Below are positions 33,571-42,172 of a stretch of 64,000 nucleotides of DNA, one piece after another. Both the position numbers and the translations under genes were made by a program. Source of the stretch: Terriglobus roseus (GTDB taxonomy: Bacteria; Acidobacteriota; Terriglobia; Terriglobales; Acidobacteriaceae); assembly GCF_900105625.1 (NCBI RefSeq), contig NZ_FNSD01000001.1:4030001-4094000 (forward strand), in the 5' to 3' direction. The notes under the pieces are model-generated. The model was not told the DNA's origin. It made no database searches and was given only the letters and a program-made list of their open reading frames with translations. The stretch's first letter is position 1. Every line of letters starts with the position of its first letter.

Positions 33571-34683
33571 GTGAGCCATCGGATTGTGCTCCATCTTATA
33601 GCCAGTAACTTCATTGGTGGACCAGAAAAACAGATTCTTTATCACGCGGAAACTATGCAAAGTTCTGCATACGATATTGTCGTCGCCTCCTTCCGCGACA
33701 GCAGCGACGAACCGGAGATCGTAACCTATGCCGCGAGGATTGGCTTGCGTGCGTTTTGCCTATCCGGAGACGTTATCCCGGCAACAGCGCAATTGATTGC
33801 ATATCTTCGCAGGCACAAAAACGTTCTAGTATGCACTCACGGCTTTAAAGCCAATGTGCTTGGCTTTTTCGCAACAAGCATTGCCGGCAGTCTGCACGTT
33901 GCCTTTGTCCGCGGATGGACAGCGGAAACCTGGCGAGTAGCAGTCTACGAATGGCTGGAACGGCTGACCCTGGCCCATGCGCAGCGAGTCGTGTGCGTGT
34001 CCCGATTGCAGCAGCAACAGCTAACTGCACGGCGGACGTTACTTGGGTATGAGGCGCCTCGTCATATCCCGAACGCAATGCTTCCGCCGCGATGCGACTC
34101 TGACGGAAGTGCACCCCTACATGTCATCAAGTCCAACGCATTTATTTTCGGAGCAGTGGGCCGACTGAGCAAAGAAAAGGGACATTCCTGTCTTCTCCAC
34201 GGTTTTGCTGACCTACTGCGGCGACTGCCGATGGGGAGTAATATTCGGTTGCTGGTCCTGGGTGATGGGCGAGAGCGACAGATGCTTGAAGAGATGGCCG
34301 GGGATCTGGGTATCGACGAACTGGTAACATTCGCGGGATTTCAATCCGACTGTCGCGCCTGGATGAAGTCGTTGGATTGCCTCGTCCAGCCGTCGCTGAC
34401 TGAAGGGACACCAAATTCTGTCCTTGAGGCATTAACGCTACACATACCAGTGATCGCTACGTCCGTTGGTGGCGTGCCCGACCTTGTGCGGCACGAGCAC
34501 AATGGGCTACTTATAAAGCCTTCGTCACCGAAGATTTTGAGTGATGCTATGTATCGGGTGTATTGTGATCCGTCGTTGCGAGCGCGACTCGCAGCGGGAT
34601 GCGAGGAAATTGAAACGGAGTACGGTTCGGAGATGCAGCGCGCGAGGTTGATCCAACTCTACGACTCAAGCTTTTGTAGTTAG
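33571..34683 (+). CDS. Glycosyltransferase, GT4-like
   Basis: 370 residues from a GTG at 33571 with GGAGGA three bases upstream. The N-terminal Rossmann domain opens with IVLHLIASNFIGGPEKQILY, matching the GGxxxQ donor loop. The C-terminal GT-B domain has FIFGAVGRLSKEKGHSCLLHG, IRLLVLGDGRERQMLEEMA, TFAGFQSDCRAWMKSLDCLV and the retaining-enzyme signature EGTPNSVLEALTLHIPVIA with both Glu of the EX7E motif. It should transfer a sugar from a nucleotide donor to a lipid-linked acceptor at the inner face of the membrane. Its 3' end overlaps the convergent flippase gene by 18 bases. A sigma-54 promoter and a palindromic operator lie immediately upstream. Confidence 0.88.
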   Translation: MSHRIVLHLIASNFIGGPEKQILYHAETMQSSAYDIVVASFRDSSDEPEIVTYAARIGLRAFCLSGDVIPATAQLIAYLRRHKNVLVCTHGFKANVLGFFATSIAGSLHVAFVRGWTAETWRVAVYEWLERLTLAHAQRVVCVSRLQQQQLTARRTLLGYEAPRHIPNAMLPPRCDSDGSAPLHVIKSNAFIFGAVGRLSKEKGHSCLLHGFADLLRRLPMGSNIRLLVLGDGRERQMLEEMAGDLGIDELVTFAGFQSDCRAWMKSLDCLVQPSLTEGTPNSVLEALTLHIPVIATSVGGVPDLVRHEHNGLLIKPSSPKILSDAMYRVYCDPSLRARLAAGCEEIETEYGSEMQRARLIQLYDSSFCS

Positions 34684-36282
34684 TGATCGGGTGGGTCGAA
34701 GTCGGTGCAGAATCCGGAATGCTGTGGGTGACGTGGTGATACCGATGCAGTGAAACTCGGAAATCCATATCGGGGCCGCGAAGAGTACCGCGCTGATTGC
34801 CGAAACGGTTGCAATGGTTAAATAATCGGGCCGCACAAATCGATAGGCAAGAGCAGCAGGCAGGACGAGGCAGAAGGCGCTCCGACCAAGTGCAGCGAGG
34901 CTGGAATCGGCGTAAAGAGCGGGCGAGATATTCAAGCACCTGCGTACAGCCAAAAGCATGCCAACGCCTCGGACGGCCAGTGCAGGAATCAATGTGCCAA
35001 GAGCGACGCCGATCATTCCAAGCCTGCGGACCAGGATGATGCTCAGCACGACGTTCGCAAGCGCCTCCGCTACATTGATGCGCGCGAAGACCTTTACGTT
35101 CTTAGTGGCGTAGAGCGCCGATGTTGCCGTGATCTGGGTTAGTTCGATGAAGATTGCGCCGGCGAGCATCAGCAGGACGGGATACGCGTCGAGAAAACGC
35201 GCCCCCATCCACCTTTGAATGAAGGAAGGTCCGACGGACACGATTAAAAAACCGATGAAGGTGGCGCAGACAATGCTGGCTCGGGTCCCGAGCAAAGTAT
35301 TCCGGCGCAGCCCTTCATGGTCCCCGGCACCGAACTGTCGCGCGAGAAGCGGGCTTAGGACACCAACCACCGCTGTGACGCCGTCGAGGTAATACATGGC
35401 AAGTGTGCTCGCGACATTATAGTGTGCAACCGCCTCAAGGCCAAGAGCGAAGGATACAACAAGCGCATCACTCTGTAGCCGCAAGCGGTCTGCGACCTGC
35501 CCGAGGAGCACGGGGCCCGCGAAGTGAAACAGAGATTTAGCTGTCGAAGCGTGCCAGGCGCTCTTCAGGCGAACCGTCATGAATGGATAGCGCAAGCGAA
35601 CCGCCATCAATACCGCGATAAATCCCGGGATAGCGGCAAGCAGCTGGGCAAATGCCAAGCCAACCACGTGATAACCCGAACGTAGACAGAAAACCATGGC
35701 GATGACGCGAAGCACTGCGGCGCCAATGTTGATCGCATTGGTAAGGTCGAAGTGCGAGCCGGCATTAAGCACGCCATAGGGTGCTCTCATCGGAAAGCCT
35801 ATCGCGACGTGGAATCCGGTCAAGAGTATGAGGGGAACAACGGCAGCATCGGCGCTTGGCCACGCCAGATGAATGACGAAAGCACAACCGGCGGCCACCG
35901 ACATGATGAGTACGGCGATCCAGCAGTAGAGAGCCAAGCCGGTCGAATAAATACGATTGGCACTGATGTGGTCTCGCGCGCCAAGTGCGTGCGACATCTG
36001 CGTAAATAGCGAGCCCGATAGTCCCAGGTCCAGGATGCTGTAATAGCCCACGACGGTGCTGGTCAGTGCCCACAGGCCGAAGTACCGATCGCCCAGGCTA
36101 TGCAGGATGTACGGCGTCATGAGAAGGCCGATGACGGTGTTCACTGCGAGAAAGGCGACACGGCTTCCCGAGCCAAGCAATAACTTGCGTAGCGTCCCTT
36201 CCGAGGCTTGCGGGACCGCTGCAGCGTGCGCCGTTGTGACGGGAGGCTCTAAGGTTGGCGCGTCATTTGCATATAAAGACAT
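34666..36282 (-). CDS. Polysaccharide flippase (Wzx-like, MOP superfamily)
   Basis: 538 residues from the ATG at 36282; upstream codons lack a start signal. After a 45-residue soluble head, 12 or more hydrophobic helices follow, beginning with VAFLAVNTVIGLLMTPYILH and GLWALTSTVVGYYSILDLGL, which matches the opening of Wzx/RfbX proteins (ILH.LGDRYFGLWAL). A second half-repeat begins near residue 270 (LFHFAGPVLLGQVADRL). It is expected to move lipid-linked repeat units across the inner membrane. The O-antigen-ligase-like gene is divergent from it, and their predicted sigma-54 promoters overlap each other's leaders. Leader length from the predicted start (36312) is about 30 bases. Confidence 0.86.
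   Translation of the reverse strand: MSLYANDAPTLEPPVTTAHAAAVPQASEGTLRKLLLGSGSRVAFLAVNTVIGLLMTPYILHSLGDRYFGLWALTSTVVGYYSILDLGLSGSLFTQMSHALGARDHISANRIYSTGLALYCWIAVLIMSVAAGCAFVIHLAWPSADAAVVPLILLTGFHVAIGFPMRAPYGVLNAGSHFDLTNAINIGAAVLRVIAMVFCLRSGYHVVGLAFAQLLAAIPGFIAVLMAVRLRYPFMTVRLKSAWHASTAKSLFHFAGPVLLGQVADRLRLQSDALVVSFALGLEAVAHYNVASTLAMYYLDGVTAVVGVLSPLLARQFGAGDHEGLRRNTLLGTRASIVCATFIGFLIVSVGPSFIQRWMGARFLDAYPVLLMLAGAIFIELTQITATSALYATKNVKVFARINVAEALANVVLSIILVRRLGMIGVALGTLIPALAVRGVGMLLAVRRCLNISPALYADSSLAALGRSAFCLVLPAALAYRFVRPDYLTIATVSAISAVLFAAPIWISEFHCIGITTSPTAFRILHRLRPTRSLTTKA
36255..36271 (+). promoter_or_regulatory. Sigma-54 promoter for the O-antigen-ligase-like gene, inside the flippase start
   Basis: TTGGCGCG and TTTGCA with TGGC at 36256-36259 and TTGC at 36267-36270 match the -24/-12 consensus at every core position except one (G for A at position five). 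It points right, lies within the first codons of the leftward flippase gene and would start transcription near 36282, giving a leader of about 108 bases before the ATG at 36390. Confidence 0.6.
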
Positions 36283-36322
36283 TCGGTCAACTCGTTTCGG
36301 AGGGTAACTCCTTCTCCGAAGA

Positions 36323-36337
36323 GCAACTGACCGACCA
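36323..36337 (-). promoter_or_regulatory. Sigma-54 promoter for the flippase
   Basis: On the minus strand the bases read TGGT, seven bases, TTGC, with GG at 36335-36336 and GC at 36323-36324, ten bases apart. One core base differs from consensus (T for C after GG). Transcription would start near 36312, about 30 bases before the flippase ATG, the same distance as for the other candidates. Confidence 0.5.
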
Positions 36338-36389
36338 AAGGCGAAGCTGCACTGCAAGAGCGCCGCCTGCTGGCACCGGAGGAATCCTT

Positions 36390-37706
36390 ATGTGGGTCGT
36401 TCTACTCTTCCTAACGCTGGGCATCATGGTGGCTGCCCTCCGAGATCCACGATGGGGCATGGTTGGCTTTTTGCTGATCTTCGTCGTTCAACCGGGAGAG
36501 CTCTATCCCGCGTTGGGAGTCTTTCATCTGGAACGACTGATGGGAGCCGTGATCCTGATCTCCATGGTGGTCCACCATCTGCCGTTGCGTTTTCCGGTTC
36601 CCACAAAGTGTTACCTGGGATTCTTTCTGGCCATGCTCGTAGCAGTTCCCTTTGCGTTCTGGCCCAGCAACTCACTGCAGATGTGCATCAACTATTTCGA
36701 AGTAGTGTTCTTCCATCTGGTGATGGTGGCCACACTCACTTCAGAAGCGCTCGTGACACGGTTCGTGACAGCGTACGTAGCGGCCACCGGATGGCTTGCG
36801 GGAACGTCGTTGTTTCTGTACATGACGGGGGTTCGCGAGTTTCACATGAACGTGGAGCGCGCCACTGGGCTGACCAGCTCTGGTGGCGATGCAAATACAC
36901 TCGGCATCTCTCTGGTGCTGGGGCTGCCGTTCTGCGCTCTTCTCATGAGAGCCGGAAATCCAAGGAATATGCGACTGCTAGGACTCGTCGTTTTTCTTCT
37001 GAGTGCGACGACGATTCTCATCACCGGGTCACGAACTTCCGCTATGACCATGGCTTTCGTATGGCTTTTGCTTGCGCTCACTACCCGCCACCGGGTTGCG
37101 GTGGTGGTTGCCTTGGCGATTTCGCTGCCGATCATCTGGATTGCACTCCCGCAGCAATATAAGGACAGATACGCCACAGTGCAGGACCTTTCCGGTGATG
37201 AGTCTTTTCAGAACCGCGTCTACTCCTGGAAGGGCGGCGTGAGGATGTTTGAGGACAACCCGCTTACAGGAGTGGGATCAGCGAACTACGCCATTGCCAA
37301 TGGGACGAAGTTCTGGCCGGGACCAGGTCGTCGTCATTGGCTGGACGCGCATTCGCTGTATTTCAAGCTGCTTGGGGAACTGGGGGCGATTGGCGTATTG
37401 AGCTTCAGTGTGTTCATTGTGTCCCTGGTCATCTCGACCGTCCGGGCGCGACGACGGTGTATGTCCAGCACCCTGCCTGCCGTGCAATTTTTACCGGTCA
37501 CGACGCTGATCGTGCTTACGGCTCTTTTCATCACCGGTTATTCCGCCCATAACCTCTACCGCGTGACATGGGGAATCCTTGGCGCTCTCGCATCTTCGAT
37601 GATCACGCTTCCATCAGCTGCCGCTAGCGTGGAACCGACGCGGCAGATCCAGAAGAAGAAACCTCTCTGGTCGTATCCCGTAGAAACGGCTTCCCCGGTG
37701 GCCTGA
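36390..37706 (+). CDS. O-antigen ligase/polymerase-like membrane protein (Wzy_C family)
   Basis: 438 residues from the ATG at 36390, which has GGAGGA six bases upstream; the open frame upstream is not supported. About 11 hydrophobic helices are visible, starting MWVVLLFLTLGIMVAAL and MVGFLLIFVVQ. The Wzy_C/O-antigen-ligase core is the stretch LLSATTILITGSRTSAMTMA, the long periplasmic loop with SFQNRVYSWKGGVRMFEDNP, then LTGVGSANY and DAHSLYFKLLGELGAIGVLS, which matches the family's H-S-x-x-x-x-x-GE..G motif. It should join repeat units to each other or to an anchor on the outer face of the inner membrane, acting after the flippase encoded opposite. The short basic tail is cytoplasmic. Confidence 0.86.
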   Translation: MWVVLLFLTLGIMVAALRDPRWGMVGFLLIFVVQPGELYPALGVFHLERLMGAVILISMVVHHLPLRFPVPTKCYLGFFLAMLVAVPFAFWPSNSLQMCINYFEVVFFHLVMVATLTSEALVTRFVTAYVAATGWLAGTSLFLYMTGVREFHMNVERATGLTSSGGDANTLGISLVLGLPFCALLMRAGNPRNMRLLGLVVFLLSATTILITGSRTSAMTMAFVWLLLALTTRHRVAVVVALAISLPIIWIALPQQYKDRYATVQDLSGDESFQNRVYSWKGGVRMFEDNPLTGVGSANYAIANGTKFWPGPGRRHWLDAHSLYFKLLGELGAIGVLSFSVFIVSLVISTVRARRRCMSSTLPAVQFLPVTTLIVLTALFITGYSAHNLYRVTWGILGALASSMITLPSAAASVEPTRQIQKKKPLWSYPVETASPVA

Positions 37707-37960
37707 GGCAGCTTTGAGCCAAATATTCGCAAGATAAATACGCAAGGCTGCAGAAGTTTGCACAAATCACCTGTACTTCGCGGGCTGGGACGGATATTTG
37801 TGAGTCATCCCCCGTGTAGGCGGTCGCTACTTCTAGCGCTCCGCTTGCGGCTGTGCGTATGGCTCGCACGGCAAACCTAACTATTTTTCATCGGCCGCTT
37901 CGCACCCACGCTCAACACGTTCAAGCGCGATTGTGCCGACCTGCGTCAAGGAGTCCTTGC

Positions 37961-40771
37961 ATGACCATTTGGCTTGAGCCAACTTCCCCCCCGCCTACCC
38001 GGCCACGGAAATTAGAAACCACGAGGAACCCCGCCCTCATAGCTGTTCTCGGACTTTGCGTCTATCTTGCTGGTTGCGGCCAGCGAGCAACAACAGTCCA
38101 GGGCATCGGCAGCGTAACTCCGGCTGCCGCGCCGCTCGACGGAGGCAGCTCCGTTACCATCGAAGGAAGTGGTTTCCAGCCTGACTCCAAGATCTCTTTT
38201 GGCGGTGCTGCAGCAACTACGACCTTTGTCGACCAGGGAAAGATATCGGCCGTCGTGCCGCCGGGACAAGATGAAGGTGTGGTTGACGTGGTTGTGCAAA
38301 GCGCCGCCACGGGAAGCGCTCAGGCTCTATCGCGGTCGTTCACGTTCACCGGAAGCCGAGCCCAGGAGACACTGCAAAGTCTGAACCCTTCCAACCTGAC
38401 GGTGGGACAGTCCAACACCGTCATGGTGTACGGAACGAACCTCAGCCGCTCCGGCACCACGATCCGCGTCAACGGCGACGCAGTTCCTACGACGTTGATC
38501 GACAGAACCCATCTCTCGTTCACAGCACCGAAGCTGGGCGCCGGAACCTATTCCGTGACCGCTTATGCGACGGACAACGGAGTCAGTGGTGCATTGTCGC
38601 TTGTGTACGCTGCGCCTCCCGCCTCAGAGAAGATCACTTCCATCGCGCCTACAAGTGCGACCGCCGGCACGACCTTCACGCTTGACGTTACCGGGACGGG
38701 CTTTCCAACGGACGGCAAGCTGCTGATCGGTGGCATCGCGGCAACGACCACAATCGTGAGCTCGACCGAAGCGAAGGCCTCGGTGGGTCCGCTGACGGCC
38801 GGCTCCTACTCCGTGGTACTGCAGAGTGCATCGACCGGGTCCACGCAATACGCTGGATCGCTACTGGTCACCGGGTCTTCGACTGCCGAGAGCATCACTG
38901 CTGTTTCGACCACGACCATTCCGCTCAACCGCACGGTGACGGTAACAGTTACCGGAGCAGGGTTCCCCAATGGCGCCGTTGTTACCCTGAACGGGCAACT
39001 GGTCGGCACAACTGCGGTGCAGGACTCCAGCCATCTGCTCGCGACAATGATTGCAAGCAGCCCTGGTCCGTACACCCTTGCTGTTCGCAATCCAGACGGC
39101 ACATCCGTGACCTACGGGGCACCCTTTGTCGTCGAAAGTGCGCTAAGCATTTCATCGACGGCACTGAGCAGCGTACAGTCAGGCGTGGCATTTTCGATTC
39201 CATTGACGGCGACGGGTGGATTGGCACCGTACGCATGGTCGTCCTCAGCTCTGCCTCAAGGCATCGCCCTATCTGCAGGCGGCGTGCTATCAGGCACCGT
39301 TTCGGTTAGTGCGGCGTCCGTCCTGAGTGTGCCGCTCACGGTAACGGATTCGCTGCAATCTTCTGCACAGGCGACAGCCCGTATGCCCGTGACGGTGGTT
39401 GCCGTAACTGCGCCGGTGAGCCCGATTACGACAACATCAGCCTCCGGCACGTCGCTGACTGCATGCGGCGCACTATCGTCGGCGAACACCACTTACGTGC
39501 TCCAGAATGATGTTCAGTCGGCAGGCACGTGCTTCGGCATCACCGCGGATAATGTGACGTTGAACCTGAACGGACACGTCATCAAGTACGCCAACAGCGA
39601 TTCTTCACGCGCCAACTATGGCGTTCTTGTGGCGGACTGCTGGGACACGCAGCTCTCGGGTATCCCTTCCAATCTCTGCGGTGGATCGCATAAGAATCCC
39701 ACGATCCTGAACGGCACGATTACGCAGGGTAGCGCAGCGGCTCCACAGTCCCACGCGATCCGCCTGGGGCAGGCCACGACGCAGGCCTCCCAGACGATGC
39801 ATGATCTCACCATCAACATCGCGGCGCAGGATACATCCGCGATCTACGATCAGTACCCTCCCGGCAACACCAGCATCTACAACATCGTTATCAATGACGC
39901 CGTAACAGCGGTCTCGAATCGCGACCAGCTACTCGGATATCCAATTCGTCTCGACTACGGTGGCAGCACCGTGGGCACCAACGCCCAGGATGTGGTTCAC
40001 GATGTCACTTGCAATGGATCGCCCCAGGGATGCATCGTCTCCGGTGGTGCGTTGCTGGCGTACAACAACAAAGGCAAGCTTGGCCCAAGTCAGTATGTTG
40101 GCGGTTACGGGATCTTCCTTGGGGGCAATAATTCGGAGGCGTATGGAAACTCCTTCACGGGGGCGACCCGCGGCTTCGAAATTGAAGGCTCCAATGTGAA
40201 GTTGCATGACAACACGCTGGCGATCCAGGACTCGGCAACGGTGCATGACCCCGGTCACAATCCTGATGGTTGCGAAATCGACGGAACCTATGGCATTCGC
40301 GTGAAAGCCTATGCCCCGGGCATTGTTCCGACGAACGTGAGCATCACGAACAACAACATCACGGTAACTGCGGGCCCTTGCCAGGCACAGGGACTGCGAT
40401 TCACGGACCTCACTGGCAGCGAATCCATCACGGTGGCGAACAACACGTTCTCCGTCGTTCAGGCTGGCAGCACCACAATGAACTCGGGTGTCTCGCTGGA
40501 TAACACCGATGGAAAGAGCATCGTGTTTAACGGCAATACGTTCAACAATGCCCCGTCCTTGTTCGTGTTCTATGGCGGTTATGACGGTGCGACAAACCTC
40601 AATCTGAACGGCACATTCACTGGCTCAAGCACAATCTACGCGCGCTGCGGTGGGGCGGCCTGCACCAACCTGAATGTAACCGGATTGCCGAGTACACCCG
40701 TCCTGCAGTGCGAGTCGGACCATCTGGCAGTGACGGTAACTGCAAATGGAAAGGCGTTGTCCTGCCCGTAG
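37961..40771 (+). CDS. Large TIG-domain and right-handed beta-helix lipoprotein
   Basis: 936 residues from the ATG at 37961 (AAGGAG seven bases upstream). A lipoprotein signal lies after a Pro-rich head (ALIAVLGLCVYLAGCGQ, lipobox LAGC). Four IPT/TIG-like immunoglobulin domains follow, each opening with a form of ITSIAPTSATAGTTFTLDV and VTGTGFPTDGKLLIGG, over about residues 35-420, then a Big/cadherin-like domain (LSVPLTVTDSLQSS). Residues about 520-900 form a parallel beta-helix rich in Asn turns (NVTLNLNGHVIKYANSD, NNNITVTAG, NNTFSVVQAG). No polysaccharide-lyase or hydrolase catalytic set was recognised. It is downstream of the polymerase, 254 bases apart, and may bind or modify the exported polysaccharide at the outer membrane. 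Confidence 0.78.
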   Translation: MTIWLEPTSPPPTRPRKLETTRNPALIAVLGLCVYLAGCGQRATTVQGIGSVTPAAAPLDGGSSVTIEGSGFQPDSKISFGGAAATTTFVDQGKISAVVPPGQDEGVVDVVVQSAATGSAQALSRSFTFTGSRAQETLQSLNPSNLTVGQSNTVMVYGTNLSRSGTTIRVNGDAVPTTLIDRTHLSFTAPKLGAGTYSVTAYATDNGVSGALSLVYAAPPASEKITSIAPTSATAGTTFTLDVTGTGFPTDGKLLIGGIAATTTIVSSTEAKASVGPLTAGSYSVVLQSASTGSTQYAGSLLVTGSSTAESITAVSTTTIPLNRTVTVTVTGAGFPNGAVVTLNGQLVGTTAVQDSSHLLATMIASSPGPYTLAVRNPDGTSVTYGAPFVVESALSISSTALSSVQSGVAFSIPLTATGGLAPYAWSSSALPQGIALSAGGVLSGTVSVSAASVLSVPLTVTDSLQSSAQATARMPVTVVAVTAPVSPITTTSASGTSLTACGALSSANTTYVLQNDVQSAGTCFGITADNVTLNLNGHVIKYANSDSSRANYGVLVADCWDTQLSGIPSNLCGGSHKNPTILNGTITQGSAAAPQSHAIRLGQATTQASQTMHDLTINIAAQDTSAIYDQYPPGNTSIYNIVINDAVTAVSNRDQLLGYPIRLDYGGSTVGTNAQDVVHDVTCNGSPQGCIVSGGALLAYNNKGKLGPSQYVGGYGIFLGGNNSEAYGNSFTGATRGFEIEGSNVKLHDNTLAIQDSATVHDPGHNPDGCEIDGTYGIRVKAYAPGIVPTNVSITNNNITVTAGPCQAQGLRFTDLTGSESITVANNTFSVVQAGSTTMNSGVSLDNTDGKSIVFNGNTFNNAPSLFVFYGGYDGATNLNLNGTFTGSSTIYARCGGAACTNLNVTGLPSTPVLQCESDHLAVTVTANGKALSCP

Positions 40772-40807
40772 TCCGTAGTTCTTGTCCTTGAACCGAAACA
40801 GCAGTCC

Positions 40808-42172
40808 TTACGGGAAGGCTGCGCTCACCTCAGAGATGGTGAAGCGCAGCTTTCCCGATTTTTCGCGGAGGATCTTTGGCACCCGAACATACTCCCAGTT
40901 CATGCCGCTTGGGAAGAGGCCGTTGACGCATTCTGTGATGTTCTGTAATTCCGTTCGGATATGTTCTGGAGCACCTTCCGCTGCGTAGCGAATCTGTGTC
41001 AGATCGAAGCGCTTCTGGATGAACTGCAATCCGTTGATCAGGCGCAGTGGTTTCCTGATGCGAAGGAGTTGCGTGGTGAAGCAGACTCCCGGGACCGTAG
41101 TTCCGTCGCCTAGGACAAAGTTGTCAATGGCTCGACCGACGATCCTGCGTACTGCGGGATACCACGATCCGCATGGGCATGGATCGTCAGCAAGCAGAAC
41201 GCAGTCTTCCGTGTCATACCGGATCATTGGAAAAGATTGGTTCAGCAGGTCTGTGATGTAGAGCCGGTAGAGCATGCCTTCTGAAGAGTCGGTCTCTGGT
41301 ACAAACTCGACATGACAGGCGGACGGATGGAAATGAAGACGGCCATGGGAGCATTCCACTGCCACCATGCCAATGTCACGACTGCCATAAAACTCGCGGA
41401 CCGGTGCTCGGAAGACGCGCTGAATTAGCTCGCGGTCCTGCGGCGTCAATGGCTCCGCGGTGACCAACACACGTCGCGGTGCTTTGAACTTCAACTTCTG
41501 CCGCTCCACATACTCCGCGAATCTGGCGATGCAACTGGAGTAGCCGTAGACGATTTGAGGTGAGGACGCCTGGAGGAGCTTACCGAAGCGTCGAAACACC
41601 TGATCATTTAACATACCGACCGGCGCGCTGTACTGATGCATCAGCCTTTGCTGGTACAGCTTCCACTTCCAGCTTGGGTTCAATTCCAGGTCGCGATCCG
41701 CACCCCAGATCATCAACACCGAGTCGCCGGGGGCGTAACCGACTTGGCTCTCCAGATGGATCTGCATCGCAACCTTTTGTCGAAGGTCTTCAACCGTTCT
41801 CCAGATGCGTGCGGGCGCACCCGTTGTCCCACCGGTGCTTGCCGCCCGAAGTTGCTCGTTGGATACGGAACGGCAGAGGATCGCATCTCCCGCGACACGG
41901 AGATCCGTTTTGGTCAATGGTTCGAGCGGAATCGTGGAGTTGATGTCCCATGCGCTCGGGTTGACCCCGGATGCATCCATCCGGAATCGATAGAACGGAC
42001 TGCTCTGATGGGCATGATGCAGCAGCCGTGAGACGCGTGCAAGATTTTCAGATCGCTGCTCCGCCTCTGGAAGCTGTTCAAAGTCGCGGAAAGACTTGAG
42101 CGATGCCGTCAGGTTGGCATATCGCTCCGGCTCCGCAAACGGTAAAACCCAGCGCGTATGGAACCAGCTCAT
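40808..42172 (-). CDS. CapK/PaaK-like AMP-forming ligase (second of a tandem pair)
   Basis: 454 residues. It has the ANL-superfamily features in CapK (coenzyme F390 synthetase/phenylacetate-CoA-ligase-like) form: RAASTGGTTGAPARIWRT is the glycine-rich ATP loop, REFYGSRDIGMVAVEC the A5-like motif with the Glu changed to Asp (SRD), FPMIRYDTEDCVLL the D-containing A7-like motif, and a Cys pair in DDPCPCGSWYPAVRRIVGR. The C-terminal domain is short, ending at KILREKSGKLRFTI with the likely catalytic Lys. In polysaccharide loci such proteins activate an acyl group, perhaps for sugar acylation. Its start overlaps the end of the upstream relative by four bases (ATGA). Distant from the upstream paralogue, so an old duplication or independent recruitment. 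Confidence 0.8.
   Translation of the reverse strand: MSWFHTRWVLPFAEPERYANLTASLKSFRDFEQLPEAEQRSENLARVSRLLHHAHQSSPFYRFRMDASGVNPSAWDINSTIPLEPLTKTDLRVAGDAILCRSVSNEQLRAASTGGTTGAPARIWRTVEDLRQKVAMQIHLESQVGYAPGDSVLMIWGADRDLELNPSWKWKLYQQRLMHQYSAPVGMLNDQVFRRFGKLLQASSPQIVYGYSSCIARFAEYVERQKLKFKAPRRVLVTAEPLTPQDRELIQRVFRAPVREFYGSRDIGMVAVECSHGRLHFHPSACHVEFVPETDSSEGMLYRLYITDLLNQSFPMIRYDTEDCVLLADDPCPCGSWYPAVRRIVGRAIDNFVLGDGTTVPGVCFTTQLLRIRKPLRLINGLQFIQKRFDLTQIRYAAEGAPEHIRTELQNITECVNGLFPSGMNWEYVRVPKILREKSGKLRFTISEVSAAFP

Noticed and set aside
37786-37801. Sigma-54-like element before the TIG/beta-helix gene (GGGACGG...TTGT)
   Set aside because: The GC dinucleotide is replaced by GT and TGGC is not kept; leader would be about 150 bases.
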